A stretch of 64,000 nt of DNA from Bacteroides fragilis (GCF_019583405.1 NZ_SZUU01000003.1:248001-312000), one strand, 5' to 3'. Counted from the stretch's first letter, positions 1-8,974 are shown. The notes: generated by a model from the letters alone, not told the origin. Numbers and translations: made by a program.

Positions 1-1145
1 TTGACAGCCAATACGATAACCGTACCCGTATAGCCGAGAAAATCATTCATGGCAATAAAGAAACCTACATTACCCCGGATTTTGAAGCAAGCGATAAAAC
101 GGTCGAAGAAAATGGTCTGAAAAGTGAGAAAAGCCAGATAAAGACAGAGGCTCTGAATGAATAACCAGACAATAGCGTTTAATTGCAATTGTTCGTAGCC
201 AAATGAAACCACTGCCATCACTACCATGCTGATGATGATCAATCCCAGTAATATCGATAATGCTTTCAAGTTGCTTCGTACAAAAACCATCAACCCGAAA
301 ATGACAAGGATAATGATAGTTACTACGCTGTCTACCTGAGCAAACATCCACGAAGAGTATTGGGATACATCGATAATCTTCACCAGGAAGTCTTCTTTGA
401 TATCCCTTAAGATTGTCAATACTACATTGGCAATGAAGAGCAGGGTGAGAAATGGCATAAAATTCTTGAAGATATCCCAACGCTGTTTGCCGTTCAGTGT
501 TTCCCGTTTCGATTTCATGGCGATATCTTCGGCCGTGGGTTGTGGGAGCCGGTTCAGAGAATAACCCAATAGGGCGAGTATGGGTAAAGCAATACCTCCG
601 ATCAGAGCCGGCATCCAGAATTCACTTATGTTTAAAGTGTCCATAACAAACAAGCCGGCGGACTTAGCTGTTCCCGAGCTGATAACCATACTGACACCCA
701 ACAGGCTGGCGAGTATGTCCGTCATGCGGCGTCCTTCTATAAAACTAAAAATGATTCCCCACATACATCCCAATGAAAGACCGTTCAGAAACATAGCTCC
801 TATATTATAAGGTGCAGGTAGTAGTCCGAACAGTATCAACGAAGCTTCTGCCAGTACAATGGAGATCAGGATGAATTTCATCCGGTTTTCCCGTTTCAAC
901 TCTGAAATGAGTTTGATCCCAATGAACTTGGAAAGTACGTATCCTAATATCTGTGCGATAGTGACCACTACTTTATAATCCATTCCAAATGCCTCAAGTC
1001 CATCGAATCCGGCAGCCGTATAAGGTTTTCTTAGTGCATAAACCAGTGAGTAGGAGAGCAATGCAGCACCACCTGCCCAAAGAATGAAAAGGAAATCGGA
1101 AAGTTTCTTTTGTGAATTAGTTTTTACTTGTTGTACATTGTCCAT
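1..1145 (-). CDS. DUF5690-like MFS-type membrane transporter, partial
   Basis: Reading the minus strand from an ATG at 1145 gives MDNVQQVKTNSQKKLSDFLF followed by a series of hydrophobic segments, open to the window edge, so the C-terminus is missing. The N-terminal part contains ALRKPYTAAGFDG, typical of the major-facilitator-like family annotated as DUF5690 in Bacteroidota. At least nine membrane-spanning stretches are visible. The substrate is unknown. A TATTTTTG element (complement of 1171-1178) lies just upstream and could be its promoter. It is divergent from the methyltransferase at 1393. The transporter fold is clear; the family name is from memory. Confidence 0.8.
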   Translation of the reverse strand, partial: MDNVQQVKTNSQKKLSDFLFILWAGGAALLSYSLVYALRKPYTAAGFDGLEAFGMDYKVVVTIAQILGYVLSKFIGIKLISELKRENRMKFILISIVLAEASLILFGLLPAPYNIGAMFLNGLSLGCMWGIIFSFIEGRRMTDILASLLGVSMVISSGTAKSAGLFVMDTLNISEFWMPALIGGIALPILALLGYSLNRLPQPTAEDIAMKSKRETLNGKQRWDIFKNFMPFLTLLFIANVVLTILRDIKEDFLVKIIDVSQYSSWMFAQVDSVVTIIILVIFGLMVFVRSNLKALSILLGLIIISMVVMAVVSFGYEQLQLNAIVWLFIQSLCLYLAFLTFQTIFFDRFIACFKIRGNVGFFIAMNDFLGYTGTVIVLAV

Positions 1146-1336
1146 AACATCTGCTTGTTGTTTTCTGGCGCAAAAATAGGTCCCTCGTATTACAGACCTG
1201 TTACTGAATATATGAATATTTATTATTAATAGATATTGATAATGAAAGAGTTATGTTGTAATGTTTATGTAATATTTATGAAATAGAAACGAAATTCATA
1301 CTGTGCTTCTATCGAATAAATTCCCTACTTTTAGGT

Positions 1337-1367
1337 ATTGCCTGTTTATGTGGAATCTGTAACTTTG
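1337..1367 (+). promoter_or_regulatory. Bacteroides-type promoter of the methyltransferase gene
   Basis: ATTG (1337-1340), a 19-base spacer and TAACTTTG (1360-1367) fit the Bacteroides consensus TTTG-N19-21-TAnnTTTG with one mismatch in the upstream box. Transcription would start near 1372, leaving a leader of about 20 bases before the ATG at 1393. Confidence 0.55.
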
Positions 1368-1392
1368 TTTGCGAAACCAAAACAAATAATAA

Positions 1393-2028
1393 ATGAAAAG
1401 AAAAAGCCTTATTAACAGAATCTTGCAGAATGTCCGTAAACCCGAAGGATTCTTTGGAAGAATGATACTCTGGGGAATGAATCAGGGACATGCTTCGTTG
1501 GCTCATTGGGGAATGTCTTGTATGGAGTGGCATCAGGGATGGAACGTGCTTGATATAGGTTGCGGTGGTGGTGCCAACCTGGCGCAAATCCTCAAATATT
1601 GCCCGCAAGGTAAGGCTTTTGGCATAGACATTTCACCGGAAAGTGTTGCTTTTGCACGAAAAAGAAACAGAAGGCAACTTGGTACACGTTGTTTTGTAGA
1701 GCAGGGGAGTGTCGATCAACTTCCATATTCCGATCACAGTTTTAATGTGGTCACCGCTTTTGAGACCATTTACTTCTGGAGTGACTTACAGCATACTTTT
1801 ACTGAAGTGGCACGTGTCTTGAAGCCTGGCGGTGCTTTTCTTATCTGTTGCGAAATGAGTGATCCGACGAATGAAGTATGGACCAGTCGTGTCGAAGGAA
1901 TGGTGGTGTATTCCGAGGATCAGCTGAAGGCCACTCTTGTTAATGCCGGTTTTACCAATATAGCCATGTACCGCCGCAGAAAAGAGGAATTATGTATAAT
2001 AGGGCATAAGAAAATGATGCAGTTGTAA
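1393..2028 (+). CDS. class I SAM-dependent methyltransferase
   Basis: A 211-residue protein with a Rossmann-type methyltransferase domain. The SAM-binding motif is VLDIGCGGGANLAQI (about residues 53-67), an acidic residue follows at the end of strand 2 (AFGIDISPESV), and a later motif reads VARVLKPGGAFLI. This is the UbiE/Methyltransf_11 type, which acts on small molecules or quinone/lipid intermediates; the substrate cannot be read from sequence. It sits alone between a divergent transporter and the capsule locus, with its own promoter. No terminator with a T-run is seen after it; the palindromes at 2111-2187 may serve as the boundary. Confidence 0.85.
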   Translation: MKRKSLINRILQNVRKPEGFFGRMILWGMNQGHASLAHWGMSCMEWHQGWNVLDIGCGGGANLAQILKYCPQGKAFGIDISPESVAFARKRNRRQLGTRCFVEQGSVDQLPYSDHSFNVVTAFETIYFWSDLQHTFTEVARVLKPGGAFLICCEMSDPTNEVWTSRVEGMVVYSEDQLKATLVNAGFTNIAMYRRRKEELCIIGHKKMMQL

Positions 2029-2110
2029 AGGATACCGATGGTTAGCTTACTACTGAATGTATTAACAATGTTAATGGTAAGAAGAGAAGTTTAATTGCTT
2101 GCCGATAACT

Positions 2111-2187
2111 TATTAACTTCGTATTTTTATGAAGTTAATATCCTATGGTTACGAAGTTAACTTTAACACTGTGTTAAAGTTAACTTC
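2111..2187. repeat. two nested palindromes built from four GAAGTTAA half-sites
   Basis: The first palindrome has 10-base arms (2111-2120 TATTAACTTC and 2131-2140 GAAGTTAATA) around a 10-base loop. The second has perfect 17-base arms (2153-2169 and 2171-2187) around a single base at 2170. Both carry the same 8-mer, TTAACTTC or GAAGTTAA, at 2113, 2131, 2153 and 2180. There is no T-run after them, so they do not look like ordinary terminators. They lie about 270 bases before the capsule promoter and could be operator sites or a boundary element. Confidence 0.7.
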
Positions 2188-2460
2188 CTATAATCATTTT
2201 ATTAATACCCTGTTTGCAGGAAATCAGATGATTATATGTTTGTTGTTTAGTTCAGGTAGAATCATCCTTTTACATTTAAAATATGAAGTTGTCAATTTAT
2301 CAAGTTAGCATTAATACTTCTTGTTATTTAATTAAATGCTTGTTTTTATATTTTTCTATAATACATATATTATAGTACTTCCCTTCTTTATGAAGATTTG
2401 AATTATACTTTTGATTTACATGGGTATAGCCATGTTTTGTGAAAATAATCTGTGAAAAGT

Positions 2461-2491
2461 TTTGGAGACTCGAAAGAAGGTTTTACCTTTG
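2461..2491 (+). promoter_or_regulatory. promoter of the capsular polysaccharide operon
   Basis: TTTG (2461-2464), a spacer of exactly 19 bases and TACCTTTG (2484-2491) match the Bacteroides promoter consensus. It points towards upxY. I found no flanking inverted repeats of the kind recognised by the Mpi serine recombinase (core like ACGTTCGT), so the promoter appears fixed rather than invertible. That would resemble the B. fragilis PSC locus, whose promoter is known not to invert. Confidence 0.65.
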
Positions 2492-2728
2492 TAACCGAAA
2501 ATATATATGCGTGTGAATACTCTTTTTTGAATCGAATATATATTTCAAATAAAATAATTCAACGTATCAGATGGTTCTCAAATCTGATGCGAATACTTTT
2601 TCTATATCCAATCATTAAAAAACTTAATTTGTAAACTGTTGAGAATCAGATTTCTTTTTTGAGAATTTCTGTTTTTAACAAATTTTCATTTCTACTCATT
2701 ATTCAAACTTATTCTTACGGACGCAGCG
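2492..2728 (+). promoter_or_regulatory. long untranslated leader of the capsule operon
   Basis: About 230 AT-rich bases separate the predicted transcription start from upxY and hold no convincing gene. They contain ATCAGAT/ATCTGAT (2566-2572 and 2582-2588), TTCTCAA/TTGAGAA (2575-2581 and 2639-2645) and AAATCTGAT/ATCAGATTT (2580-2588 and 2645-2653), so mutually exclusive hairpins are possible. In B. fragilis, UpxY proteins prevent premature termination within the leader of their own locus. This leader is the expected place for that control; the exact site is not identifiable here. Confidence 0.5.
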
Positions 2729-3247
2729 TTGGAGGCAACAGATAACGATAAACATTGGTATGTCGTATTGACACGAACTAATTCGGAACGTAAAGTTCGG
2801 GATTATTTTCAGTTACAGGAAGTAGATACTTTTCTCCCTGTTCAAAATCGTGTCATCGAACGTGAAGGAAAGCGCATCGAGCGTGAGCGCCTTCTCTTGC
2901 CCCGTATGGTTTTTGTTCACATCTCTCGTCAGGAAATGTTTGCCGTACGAAATACCCTGAATGTATACGATTTCCTTCGCGATCGTTCTACCGGAGCTCC
3001 CACTTGTATTCCTGATAGGCAGATGGCTGATTTTCGTTATATGCTCGATTATTCCCATGATCAAGTTATTCTGACCGGTGAAACCATTCCTCAGGGAACT
3101 CGTGTAGTAGTAGCTAAAGGTGACTTGCAGGGCTTGCGTGGTGAGTTGGTCCGTTACAATAATAAATATCACATTTTAGTGCGTATCGATATGTTCGGTA
3201 GCGCCATGGTGACTATTCCGGCCAGTTACGTCCGAAAGGATAAATAA
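2729..3247 (+). CDS. upxY: UpxY-family NusG-like transcription antiterminator
   Basis: A 172-residue NusG paralogue: an NGN domain opening with HWYVVLTRTNSERKVRDYF, then a KOW-like segment VAKGDLQGLRGELVRYN near the C-terminus. Proteins of this family are the first gene of Bacteroides capsule loci and stop RNA polymerase terminating in the leader of their own operon. I see no ATG in frame upstream, so translation appears to start at TTG (2729), with only a weak ribosome binding site. It is followed after 147 bases by upxZ, the usual order in capsule loci. Confidence 0.9.
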   Translation: MEATDNDKHWYVVLTRTNSERKVRDYFQLQEVDTFLPVQNRVIEREGKRIERERLLLPRMVFVHISRQEMFAVRNTLNVYDFLRDRSTGAPTCIPDRQMADFRYMLDYSHDQVILTGETIPQGTRVVVAKGDLQGLRGELVRYNNKYHILVRIDMFGSAMVTIPASYVRKDK

Positions 3248-3269
3248 AAACTATAAATGTAAAGAAAAT

Positions 3270-3287
3270 GCCATTATATGTAATGGC
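3270..3287 (+). other. small perfect hairpin between upxY and upxZ
   Basis: GCCATTA (3270-3276), loop TATG and TAATGGC (3281-3287) form a perfect 7-base stem. The neighbouring string ATATGTAATG occurs twice (3276-3285 and 3297-3306). There is no T-run directly after it. It may modulate upxZ expression or RNA stability; the function is unknown. Confidence 0.45.
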
Positions 3288-3394
3288 GATAACAATATAT
3301 GTAATGTCCCGTTACGTCATTAGATACAATTCTCTTTTATATAAGTCAAAAACCGAAGAAAGAATCGACGAATCATAATTCATTCCTTTTTAAA

Positions 3395-3790
3395 ATGAAA
3401 AATTCTCTGTGTAACTCTGTGTCCTCTGTTGTGAAAAAGCTTCTGGAGTATGGTGAGGACGGTACTCCTGTCTATGTGAATGAACTTACTGCGTTAAACC
3501 AGGAACTCCGTAATTTGTGTGCCGATCTTCTTCTCCGGAAGGGGGAATCTCCCGAAGAAGAAGCAGAAATACTTGTCACTTTGTTCAAGGGTTATGATGC
3601 CATGTTGTTTAATGTCTCCGCAGAGAATGAACAGGTTATACAAGAGCTATTGAACCGTTCGATGTTGGTTTTGGAACAATTTCCGGCTTTAGGTTTGAAG
3701 TGTCAATTGCTGCTGGAATGTTTTGAGCAGACGGGGGAAGAGGAGTTGATAGGAGAGGCGAAGAGATGCTTAGCCGATATTATAGAATAA
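3395..3790 (+). CDS. upxZ: UpxZ-family inhibitor of heterologous UpxY antitermination
   Basis: A 131-residue, mainly helical, acidic protein placed directly after upxY. Position and size identify it as the UpxZ partner. In B. fragilis, UpxZ proteins block the UpxY proteins of other capsule loci, so that one capsule tends to be expressed per cell. There is no catalytic motif and no signal peptide. Start: ATG at 3395 preceded by an A-rich stretch. The assignment rests mostly on synteny, since UpxZ sequences are variable. Confidence 0.75.
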   Translation: MKNSLCNSVSSVVKKLLEYGEDGTPVYVNELTALNQELRNLCADLLLRKGESPEEEAEILVTLFKGYDAMLFNVSAENEQVIQELLNRSMLVLEQFPALGLKCQLLLECFEQTGEEELIGEAKRCLADIIE

Positions 3791-3813
3791 CTTAGAGCAA
3801 GGTATTGTATTAT

Positions 3814-5022
3814 ATGCTTAATATAGATAATTTTATTGGCGATAATATCACTTTTCGTCGTTCCAGCATGTTTGCTCCCGATATTGCAGCAAACAGTGAT
3901 CGTCTTCGCCAGGAGGTTGAAGGTAAAAGTTTATTGGTAATTGGCGGTGCCGGTTCTATCGGTTCTTCCTATATAAAAGCCATTCTTCCTTTTAAGCCTT
4001 CTAAACTTGTTGTGATCGATTTAAACGAGAATGGATTGGCCGAACTTACCCGTGATTTGCGTTCCACTTATGGGCTGCATATTCCGGAAGAGTATCGTAC
4101 TTATACCTTGAACTTTGCAGATCCCATCTTCGAGCGGATGTTCCGTAAGGAGCAGGGTTTTGATATTGTAGCCAATTTTTCGGCACACAAGCATGTACGG
4201 AGTGAGAAAGATGAATATTCGGTACAGGCTCTGATTGAAAATAATGTAATAAAAGCCAAGAAACTGCTTGATCTATTATCGGAATTTCCTCCCCGTCATT
4301 TCTTTTGTGTTTCTACGGATAAAGCAGCCAATCCTGTGAATATAATGGGTGCCAGCAAGCGTATCATGGAAGATATGATAATGGCATATTCATCTAAATT
4401 TAAGGTCACTACTGCCCGTTTTGCCAACGTCGCCTTTTCCAATGGCTCCCTATTGGCCGGTTTTATTGACCGTATCATGAAGAAACAGCCTCTGGCTGCC
4501 CCCAATGACGTGAAACGCTATTTCGTTTCGCCTGAGGAAAGCGGCCAGATCTGTATGCTTGCCTGTGTTCTTGGAAATAACGGAGAGATTTTCTTTCCAA
4601 AGCTGGGTGAGGAAAAGATGATCACTTTTTCTTCTATCTGTGACCGTTTCCTCCGTACTCTGGGCTATGAAAAGAAAGAGTGTGCTACAGATGAAGAAGC
4701 CAGAAGATATGCTGCCGAAATGGCGGATGACAGTAAGATATACCCTGTTGTTTATTTTAAAAGTGATACTACGGGTGAAAAGGACTACGAAGAATTCTAT
4801 GTGCCCGGTGAAAAGTTAAATTTAGAACGTTTTTCTTCTTTGGGTGTGATTGAGGATGTCAGTAAACGTCCTTTGTCTGAATTGGATTCCTTCTTTGATG
4901 AGCTGGAGTCCCTCTTTGCCCTTCCGGATTGCCATAAGTCTGATATCGTGACTGCACTTAAAAGATTCCTTCCCAATTTTGAACACGTGGAGAAAGGAAA
5001 GAATCTGGATCAGAAAATGTAA
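3814..5022 (+). CDS. legB: LegB-type nucleotide-diphospho-GlcNAc 4,6-dehydratase
   Basis: An extended short-chain dehydrogenase/reductase of about 402 residues. It has the Rossmann motif VIGGAGSIGSSY, an S-T-D-K motif (FFCVSTDKAANPVNIMGASK) in place of the usual Ser/Tyr region, and a long C-terminal extension, as in the FlaA1/PseB/LegB dehydratases that make a 4-keto-6-deoxy sugar nucleotide. With legC, a LegH-like gene, legI and legG next to it, the legionaminic acid branch fits best. I chose ATG at 3814; an in-frame TTG at 3805 is possible. Its stop overlaps the legC start (TAATG), suggesting coupled translation. Confidence 0.85.
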   Translation: MLNIDNFIGDNITFRRSSMFAPDIAANSDRLRQEVEGKSLLVIGGAGSIGSSYIKAILPFKPSKLVVIDLNENGLAELTRDLRSTYGLHIPEEYRTYTLNFADPIFERMFRKEQGFDIVANFSAHKHVRSEKDEYSVQALIENNVIKAKKLLDLLSEFPPRHFFCVSTDKAANPVNIMGASKRIMEDMIMAYSSKFKVTTARFANVAFSNGSLLAGFIDRIMKKQPLAAPNDVKRYFVSPEESGQICMLACVLGNNGEIFFPKLGEEKMITFSSICDRFLRTLGYEKKECATDEEARRYAAEMADDSKIYPVVYFKSDTTGEKDYEEFYVPGEKLNLERFSSLGVIEDVSKRPLSELDSFFDELESLFALPDCHKSDIVTALKRFLPNFEHVEKGKNLDQKM

Positions 5023-6182
5023 TGTTTACAAGTATGTATAATAATATAACTACTTTCATCCATAACTTGTTTGGTACGGATGAATTTGTTCCGTTGCACG
5101 CTCCTTTATTTATCGGTAACGAAAAAAAATACCTTGCAGAATGCATTGATACTACTTTTGTCTCGAGTGTGGGCAAATTTGTTGATCGCTTTGAGGAGCA
5201 GGTTGCTTGCTATACGGGTTCAAAAAGAGCTGTTGTCTGTGTAAGTGGTACTAATGCATTACACATGGGTATGCTTCTTGTCGGTGTTGAGCGTGATGAT
5301 GAAGTTTTAACTCAGGCTCTTACTTTTATCGCTACCTGTAACGCCATCAGTTATATTGGCGCACATCCTGTATTTCTTGATGTGGATAGAGATACTTTGG
5401 GTCTTTCTCCTCTTGCTGTAAAAAGGTGGTTGTCTACGCATGCGGAAGTAAGGAATGGGCAGTGTTATAATAAGAAGACGGGACGCCGTATCAAGGCTTG
5501 TGTTCCTATGCATACGTTCGGGCATCCTATGAAGATTGACGAATTGTCGGCAGTGTGCAACGAATATCATATAGAACTTGTCGAGGATGCGGCCGAAAGT
5601 ATCGGCAGTTTCTATAAAGGCCGTCATACGGGTACTTTCGGAAGAGTGGGAGCCATCAGTTTTAATGGTAATAAAACGATCACCACCGGTGGTGGGGGTA
5701 TGTTGCTTTTCCAGGACGAAGAGCTGGGCAAGTTTGCCAAACATTTGACGACCCAGGCCAAAGTTCCGCACCGTTGGGCATTTGTTCATGACCATATCGG
5801 TTACAATTACCGTATGCCTAATATCAATGCCGCATTGGGTTGTGCCCAAATGGAGAATCTTGACAGGTATGTTGTCAATAAACGTGAGACAGCGGAACGG
5901 TACCGTGAGTTTTTCTCTCGTATTCCTGATGTTGAGTTTGTTGTTGAGCCTGCGAACAGCCGTTCTAACTATTGGTTGAACGCTGTACTTCTGAAAGACC
6001 GCCGGGCCCAACAGTCTTTCCTTGAATATACGAATGACCATGGTGTAATGACCCGCCCCGTTTGGGAATTGATGAACAGACTTGAGATGTTTCGGGGATG
6101 CGAGACGGATGGTTTGGAGAATACTGTGTGGTTGGAAGAAAGAGTTGTGAATATACCAAGTAGTGTTCGTTTGGGAGTATGA
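5022..6182 (+). CDS. legC: LegC-type PLP-dependent sugar aminotransferase
   Basis: A 386-residue DegT/DnrJ/EryC1 aminotransferase. The PLP-binding lysine is in FNGNKTITTGGGG (Lys218), with VEDAAESIGS upstream. It should add the C4 amino group to the keto sugar made by LegB. The longer N-terminus (residues 1-40) and the neighbouring genes fit the LegC group. It overlaps legB by one base and the next gene by four bases (ATGA). Confidence 0.88.
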   Translation: MFTSMYNNITTFIHNLFGTDEFVPLHAPLFIGNEKKYLAECIDTTFVSSVGKFVDRFEEQVACYTGSKRAVVCVSGTNALHMGMLLVGVERDDEVLTQALTFIATCNAISYIGAHPVFLDVDRDTLGLSPLAVKRWLSTHAEVRNGQCYNKKTGRRIKACVPMHTFGHPMKIDELSAVCNEYHIELVEDAAESIGSFYKGRHTGTFGRVGAISFNGNKTITTGGGGMLLFQDEELGKFAKHLTTQAKVPHRWAFVHDHIGYNYRMPNINAALGCAQMENLDRYVVNKRETAERYREFFSRIPDVEFVVEPANSRSNYWLNAVLLKDRRAQQSFLEYTNDHGVMTRPVWELMNRLEMFRGCETDGLENTVWLEERVVNIPSSVRLGV

Positions 6183-6811
6183 AGCCTTTAATTTTAGTCG
6201 GTGGCGGCGGACATTGCAAGTCGGTGATTGATGTCGCTGAGAGTATGGGGCATTCCATCCTGGGTATATTGGATCTTCCGGAAAATGTCGGCCATTCCAT
6301 CTTAGGCTATCCTGTTCTCGGTACTGATGATGATATCCCCTTATTTGTGGATCAGGCTGATTTTATTGTTACTGTCGGATTTATAAAGGAATCTTCTCTA
6401 CGATTGAAGATTCATGATAAAATACGAACTTCCGGCGGACATTTTGGTACCCTGATTGCTTCCACCGCTTATGTTTCCAGACATGCTCAGATCGGTGCGG
6501 GTACTGTGGTCATGCATCATGCCTTTGTGAATGCCGGTGCACGGATTGGCAGTGGTTGTATCATCAATACTTTTGTAAATGTGGAGCATGATGCCCTGAT
6601 CGGTGACAATTGTCATATATCAACCGGTACTATGGTTAATGGAGATTGCAAGGTGGGCGAATGTTCTTTTTTGGGCAGCCAGTCGGTAATGGTGAATGGT
6701 ACATCCATCATTTCCGGTTGTATCATCGGTGCGGGTTCGGTAGTACGTAAGGATATTCTGGAAAAGGGAATTTATTCGGGTAATCCCGCAACTTTGAAAA
6801 TAAAGATTTAA
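6179..6811 (+). CDS. LegH/NeuD/PglD-type sugar O/N-acetyltransferase
   Basis: A 210-residue protein. Its N-terminal region starts ILVGGGGHCKSVIDVAESMG (the PglD-like nucleotide-sugar binding fold). A left-handed beta-helix of hexapeptide repeats runs from about residue 95 (HAQIGAGTVVMHHAFVNAGA and following). The family transfers acetyl from acetyl-CoA to the 4-amino group of UDP- or GDP-linked amino sugars (PglD, LegH), or O-acetylates sialic acid (NeuD). Position between legC and legI favours the LegH role. His123 and His124 (VVMHHAF) or His139 (VEHDAL) could include the catalytic base. Confidence 0.8.
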   Translation: MKPLILVGGGGHCKSVIDVAESMGHSILGILDLPENVGHSILGYPVLGTDDDIPLFVDQADFIVTVGFIKESSLRLKIHDKIRTSGGHFGTLIASTAYVSRHAQIGAGTVVMHHAFVNAGARIGSGCIINTFVNVEHDALIGDNCHISTGTMVNGDCKVGECSFLGSQSVMVNGTSIISGCIIGAGSVVRKDILEKGIYSGNPATLKIKI

Positions 6812-7818
6812 TGCATACTTTGATTATAGCCGAAGCCGGGGTAAACCATAACGGTTCTATTGCCCTTGCTAAAAAGTTAATAGATGTTGCTTCGGAGGCC
6901 GGTGTGGACTATGTAAAATTTCAAACCTTTAAGACAGAGAATTTAGTTTCTCTTTCCGCTCCCAAAGCGGAATATCAGCAAAGGAACATGCCGGATACTG
7001 ATTGTTCACAGTATTCTATGCTTAAGAAATTAGAATTGTCTGTGGACCAGCATTTTGAATTAATAGAATATTGTAAATTGAAAGGCGTACGCTTTTTATC
7101 TACAGCTTTTGATATGGATAGCCTCCGTTTCCTATCCGGTCTTCACCTTGGATTATGGAAAATACCTTCAGGTGAAATAACCAATTATCCATATATCAAA
7201 TTTATAGCGGAACAGAAAGAGCCCGTTATCCTTTCTACCGGAATGAGTACAGTGGAGGAAATCCAATCTGCCATCTCGTTATTGAACCGGTTTGGTGTAA
7301 AAACAGATCAAATAACTATTCTTCATTGTAATACGGAGTATCCTACTCCCATGTGTGATGTAAATTTGAAGGCTATGTGCAAGCTCCATGAAGAGTTTGG
7401 AGTACGTACAGGATATTCGGATCATACGCTCGGTATAGAGATCCCGTTGGCCGCTGTCGCTCTTGGTGCTACAGTGATAGAAAAACATTTTACCCTTGAT
7501 CGCTGCATGGAAGGTCCCGACCATAAGGCCTCTTTGGAGCCTTCCGAATTAAAACAAATGGTTTCGGCTATTCGTAATGTGGAAGAGGCCTTGGGCCGGG
7601 AAGAGAAAGTTGTATCTTTATCAGAATCCGGGAATCGTATTGTCGCCCGCAAGAGTATTGTTGCCGCGAGGGATATTCGAAAGGGGGAACCGTTGACTGA
7701 AGAGAACCTGACTGTCAAACGTCCCGGTACCGGTATTTCACCCATGCAATGGGAGTCCGTCATTGGTACTGAGGCATGCCGTTCATTTAAAAAGGATGAT
7801 TTGATAGTACTCCAATGA
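6811..7818 (+). CDS. legI: N-acetylneuraminate/legionaminate synthase (NeuB family)
   Basis: A 335-residue NeuB-type synthase condensing a 2-acetamido hexose with phosphoenolpyruvate. The N-terminal TIM barrel begins with LIIAEAGVNHNGS and contains KFQTFKTE and STGMST. A C-terminal SAF (antifreeze-like) domain follows (RKSIVAARDIRKGEPL). In this context the substrate is likely 2,4-diacetamido-2,4,6-trideoxymannose, giving N,N'-diacetyllegionaminic acid. Sequence alone does not separate LegI from NeuB or PseI. It starts on the TAATG junction and overlaps the next gene by four bases. Confidence 0.88.
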   Translation: MHTLIIAEAGVNHNGSIALAKKLIDVASEAGVDYVKFQTFKTENLVSLSAPKAEYQQRNMPDTDCSQYSMLKKLELSVDQHFELIEYCKLKGVRFLSTAFDMDSLRFLSGLHLGLWKIPSGEITNYPYIKFIAEQKEPVILSTGMSTVEEIQSAISLLNRFGVKTDQITILHCNTEYPTPMCDVNLKAMCKLHEEFGVRTGYSDHTLGIEIPLAAVALGATVIEKHFTLDRCMEGPDHKASLEPSELKQMVSAIRNVEEALGREEKVVSLSESGNRIVARKSIVAARDIRKGEPLTEENLTVKRPGTGISPMQWESVIGTEACRSFKKDDLIVLQ

Positions 7819-8969
7819 GGAAGATATGTGTTATAACGGGCGGCCGTGCGGAATATGGCCTACTCAGTAGTCTGATGGCCAAGATTCAATTTGACAGGGA
7901 TTTGCAGCTGCAAATCATAGCTACTAATATGCACCTTTCTCCGGAGTTTGGCCTGACTTATAAAGAGATTGAAACAGATGGTTTCCGCATTGATAAGAAA
8001 GTGGAGATGCTTCTCTCTTCTGATACTGCCAATGGGACCGCCAAATCAGTCGGATTGGCTACCATAGGTTTTGCCGATGCGTTTGAAGACCTGTCTCCTG
8101 ATCTGATATTGGTCTTGGGAGACCGTTTTGAGATACTGGCTGCTGTGAGTGCCGCCCTTTTCTATAAGATCCCTGTTGCGCATATACATGGAGGAGAGAT
8201 AACGGAAGGCGCTTATGACGATAATATACGGCATGCCATTACGAAGATGAGCCATCTTCATTTTACATCGGCAGAGCCTTATCGCAGACGGGTCATTCAA
8301 TTGGGCGAGAGTCCTGATAGGGTTTTTAATGTCGGCGCTCTTGGAGTGGAGAATATCAAACATGTGCCTTTACTGTCCAAAGAGGAGCTGGAAAAGAGCC
8401 TTAATTTTCAGTTGGGAGATAAGTCTTTGCTGGTCACATTCCATCCTGTCACCTTGGAAAACTCTACGGCCGAACAGCAATGCATGAATCTTTTGGAGTC
8501 TTTGGAGTCCTTTCCTGATTATCGGATAATTTTTACTTTTCCCAATTCGGATACGGATGGTCGTATAATAATTGATTTAATCAAGCGATTTGTGGAAAGA
8601 CACCGTAGTGAGTCAGTCGCTTTCGTTTCGTTGGGTAAGGTCCGTTATCTTTCCACTTTACAATATGTATCGGCCGTTGTCGGTAATTCTTCCAGCGGTA
8701 TCATTGAAGTTCCCAGCTTCGGTATTCCGACATTGAATATCGGCGATAGACAAAAAGGACGGATAAGCTCCCGCAGTGTTGTCCATTGTGGAACTTCGAA
8801 AGAAGATATCTGTCTGGGTATACAAACGGTATTGTCGGATCCGGTTGCCAGAATCGCCAAACAGAAACGGAATCCTTATGATAAGGAGGGCACGGCGGAT
8901 GCCATATGCACTATTTTGAAGACCGTCTCTTTGGATGGCCTGACATCAAAATCCTTTTATGACCTTTAA
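7815..8969 (+). CDS. legG: hydrolysing nucleotide-sugar 2-epimerase (NeuC/LegG type)
   Basis: A 384-residue GT-B-fold epimerase of the WecB/NeuC family. Visible signatures are ITGGRAEYGLL at the N-terminus, LVLGDRFEILAA, HIHGGEITEGAYDDNIRHA and the C-terminal VVGNSSSGIIEVPSFG. It would release the 2-epimer (a ManNAc-like sugar) from the UDP- or GDP-linked precursor, feeding LegI. The adjacent guanylyltransferase-like gene makes a GDP-linked substrate possible, as in Campylobacter. It overlaps legI by ATGA. Confidence 0.88.
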   Translation: MRKICVITGGRAEYGLLSSLMAKIQFDRDLQLQIIATNMHLSPEFGLTYKEIETDGFRIDKKVEMLLSSDTANGTAKSVGLATIGFADAFEDLSPDLILVLGDRFEILAAVSAALFYKIPVAHIHGGEITEGAYDDNIRHAITKMSHLHFTSAEPYRRRVIQLGESPDRVFNVGALGVENIKHVPLLSKEELEKSLNFQLGDKSLLVTFHPVTLENSTAEQQCMNLLESLESFPDYRIIFTFPNSDTDGRIIIDLIKRFVERHRSESVAFVSLGKVRYLSTLQYVSAVVGNSSSGIIEVPSFGIPTLNIGDRQKGRISSRSVVHCGTSKEDICLGIQTVLSDPVARIAKQKRNPYDKEGTADAICTILKTVSLDGLTSKSFYDL

Positions 8970-8974
8970 TTACA

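Noticed and set aside
2452..2634. A 60-codon plus-strand frame in the capsule leader
   Set aside because: It starts on GTG, spans the predicted promoter and has AT-driven residue content; no ribosome binding site.
2200..2728. Possible invertible capsule promoter
   Set aside because: No pair of inverted repeats flanks the promoter and no ACGTTCGT-like recombinase core was seen.
5307..6041. A 244-codon minus-strand frame within legC
   Set aside because: The plus-strand protein has clear aminotransferase motifs; the reverse frame is a shadow.
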